Of a DNA stretch of 64,000 nt, positions 62,368 through 64,000 are shown piece by piece. Position 1 is the stretch's first letter, and the number at the start of each line of letters is the position of its first letter. The notes beneath the pieces are model-generated. The model saw nothing but the letters and a program-made list of their open reading frames with translations. It was not told the origin of the DNA and made no database searches. Location: positions 1,426,001 through 1,490,000 of the forward strand of contig NZ_CP009518.1 of assembly GCF_000970325.1 (NCBI RefSeq), in the 5' to 3' direction. The position numbers were made by a program, and so were the translations under genes. The stretch is from Methanococcoides methylutens MM1 (GTDB taxonomy: Archaea > Halobacteriota > Methanosarcinia > Methanosarcinales > Methanosarcinaceae).

Positions 62368-63438
62368 ATGATGGTTGGAAGGAATTACACGGGGACATTG
62401 GTGTTAAAGATTGCATTGATCGCGTCACTTCTATTGATATCAGCTACTATGGCAAGTGCTGTGACAGTAGGAGAGACAGAACAACTTACCTTTGAGGTCA
62501 ACCAGAGAGCGCCTGCATGGAGTCCGGACGGACAGCTCATTACTTATTCTTCAGAGCAGGCAATCTGGTCCATGAATGCTGATGGTTCTGAACAGACAAG
62601 GATCTATGATACCATTGCATGGGAAGGAGAACCTTCTTTCAGTGCAGATGGCAAATATATCTATTTTGCTACGGAGCATGTCCAGCCATTCTCTTCCAAC
62701 TTTATCAGTATCCGCAAGGTAGAGATTGCGGAAAAGAGCAACAGCTTACAGGTAGCTGATTCCACTGCTGACAAGAGAGCTCCTGTTATGAGCCCTGATG
62801 GGACAAAGATAGCATATCTTTCAAAAGCTGCAGGAAACTATGACATCTGGGTAATGAACCCTGATGGCAGTAGCAACAGGCAGATAACAGATTCCAGTTC
62901 CGACGAGGGAGCTCCGGCATGGTCACCTGATGGTAAGATGCTGGTGTACTCACTGGAAGGCAACATCTGGGAAGTTGGTATTGATGGCAGTGTTCCTGTT
63001 GTCCTCAGGGATGATGCTTTTGAGAACACACACCCGGTGTTCAGTCCGGATGGTACAAAGATAGCATTTGTATCGGACAGATCAGGGAATTCTGACCTGT
63101 GGGTGATGAACTCTGATAATTTGGGTATAGAACAGATCACATTTGATAATTCCAGCCAGACGCATCCAGCCTGGAGCCCTGAAGGCGATAAACTCGCATT
63201 TGCATCCAATGAAGGCGGTGACTTCAATATCTGGACAATCGCACTTTCAGATATAGACAGTCCAATTGAGCTGGGACAGGACAAGGAACTGATAATTGAA
63301 GAAGAACCTTTTAACATCGTAAAAGAAATAGAAGATTTTGTACTAGAATCACCATTAAGGACGCTTATGATACTGTTTGCAATGTCGGTAGTGATAATGT
63401 TGTTCTTCCTGAGGAACTTCCTGAAAGGCCTGGACTGA
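62368..63438 (+). CDS. Extracytoplasmic TolB-like beta-propeller with C-terminal membrane anchor
   Basis: 356 residues. A signal peptide (IALIASLLLISATMASA) is followed by five to six PD40/TolB-like blades with the motif A-W-S-P-D-G (residues 50-290: RAPAWSPDGQLITYSS, HPVFSPDGTKIAFVSD and so on). A last hydrophobic helix (TLMILFAMSVVIMLFFL) anchors it to the membrane, with the propeller outside. The role may be protein binding at the cell surface. It follows gatE by 15 bases, so the two could be cotranscribed, but the functions are unrelated. Confidence 0.8.
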   Translation: MMVGRNYTGTLVLKIALIASLLLISATMASAVTVGETEQLTFEVNQRAPAWSPDGQLITYSSEQAIWSMNADGSEQTRIYDTIAWEGEPSFSADGKYIYFATEHVQPFSSNFISIRKVEIAEKSNSLQVADSTADKRAPVMSPDGTKIAYLSKAAGNYDIWVMNPDGSSNRQITDSSSDEGAPAWSPDGKMLVYSLEGNIWEVGIDGSVPVVLRDDAFENTHPVFSPDGTKIAFVSDRSGNSDLWVMNSDNLGIEQITFDNSSQTHPAWSPEGDKLAFASNEGGDFNIWTIALSDIDSPIELGQDKELIIEEEPFNIVKEIEDFVLESPLRTLMILFAMSVVIMLFFLRNFLKGLD

Positions 63439-63460
63439 CAGGCCTTTGCCTTTTTATTTT
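63424..63460 (+). terminator. Intrinsic-type terminator overlapping the stop codon
   Basis: AAAGGCC (63424-63430) and GGCCTTT (63441-63447) form a perfect stem around the TGA stop, followed by GCCTTTTTATTTTTTATT. Confidence 0.8.
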
Positions 63461-63589
63461 TTATTATTATCGTATATTATCCTACTATTTTACAGAAAAA
63501 ACTCTTAAAGCTTATAATTGTTTTAAAAACCATAGATTCCATCGTAACGCTTATAGCCTATTCATGACATGTATTCGCAGGTTCGGATG

Positions 63590-64000
63590 ATGTCTGCAGT
63601 AATAGGATTAGAAGATGGAACAATTTTAAAAGGTACTGGTTTTGGTGCCGAAGGTATCGTTTGCGGAGAACTTGTTTTTACTACCCAGTACACAGGATAT
63701 GAGGAGTCACTCACCGACCCTTCATACGCTGGTCAGATATTAATGTTCACGTACCCTCTTATAGGGAATTATGGTGTCAATGATGAGACCTTCCAGTCCG
63801 ACGGCGTAAAGGCCGAAGGGCTTGTTGTAAGGGAAGCCTGCCCTTCCCCAAGTCATCACCTGTCAACTCGTAACATCTACAAGTTGATGGAAGACGAAGG
63901 TAAACCGGGAATCTCCGGAATTGACACACGTATGCTCACCATAGGTACCAGGGAGCATGGTACCATGCGTGCCGCGTTGATAAACGGCAGCGACGATGGT
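63590..64000 (+). CDS. carA: Carbamoyl-phosphate synthase small subunit (partial)
   Basis: The first 137 codons of CarA, cut by the window edge. The sequence shows [51 protein letters not shown] and [11 protein letters not shown], the conserved N-terminal half of the glutamine-hydrolysing subunit. It supplies ammonia to CarB for carbamoyl phosphate used in arginine and pyrimidine synthesis. Two adjacent ATG codons (63587 and 63590) can start it. Confidence 0.95.
   Translation, partial: MSAVIGLEDGTILKGTGFGAEGIVCGELVFTTQYTGYEESLTDPSYAGQILMFTYPLIGNYGVNDETFQSDGVKAEGLVVREACPSPSHHLSTRNIYKLMEDEGKPGISGIDTRMLTIGTREHGTMRAALINGSDDG

Overview
The window comes from the chromosome of a methanogenic archaeon, most likely a methylotrophic member of the Methanosarcinaceae (Methanolobus or Methanococcoides type). 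Pointers are a formaldehyde-activating enzyme, a heterodisulfide reductase HdrA fused to an MvhD domain next to a polyferredoxin, an archaeal GatE amidotransferase subunit, PGF-CTERM and lipobox surface proteins, and ribosome-binding sites of the GGTGATC type. This family decodes UAG as pyrrolysine. That matters here, because several reading frames in the window are broken only by UAG.

Positions 1-21200 are ordinary chromosome. They hold a CoA ligase (partial), a UbiA-type prenyltransferase, a TPR membrane protein, an exported nuclease-fold lipoprotein, a SulP transporter with an in-frame TAG, and a divergent fae/HxlR pair. A hydrogenase locus follows: small and large subunits, maturation protease and hypF leftward, hypCDABE rightward. 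The hydrogenase looks like the group 1 enzyme of methanogens, but its small subunit has no Tat signal or membrane anchor and no cytochrome b gene is present. Next come surface lipoproteins, a methyltransferase and a CPBP protease.

Positions 21300-33250 form a layered accessory zone around the acetyl-CoA synthetase gene. Hairpin repeats that also keep a protein reading frame occur at 21.4, 23.8, 28.1, 33.1 and 53.1 kb, several beside decayed 3' halves of tRNA-Val. Between two of them lies an AT-rich 3.8-kb gene encoding a large protein with a PD-(D/E)XK nuclease end, split by a frameshift at A8. Then follow a Cache sensor fused to a pentameric ligand-gated-channel-like domain, a DsrE protein, an integrase pseudogene, a pentapeptide-repeat channel-like protein and a truncated AbrB-like gene.

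Positions 33247-53266 are a roughly 20-kb integrated element at a tRNA-Val(UAC) gene, bounded by a perfect 151-bp direct repeat. It carries an SSV-type integrase cut by integration, a radical SAM/TcmP pair, a type I restriction-modification system with two identical recognition domains in HsdS, a lone RNase III domain, a divergent TATA-binding protein, a serine recombinase, several zinc-binding proteins, a helicase-primase-like protein, small DNA-binding regulators and an AbrB-like protein. In the excised circle the AbrB-like frame would run into the integrase frame across the attachment site, interrupted only by two UAG codons.

Positions 53300-64000 return to core chromosome: HdrA-MvhD and an eight-cluster polyferredoxin, a PEP-synthase-like protein, GatE, a beta-propeller membrane protein and the start of carA. 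No rRNA genes or CRISPR arrays were seen.
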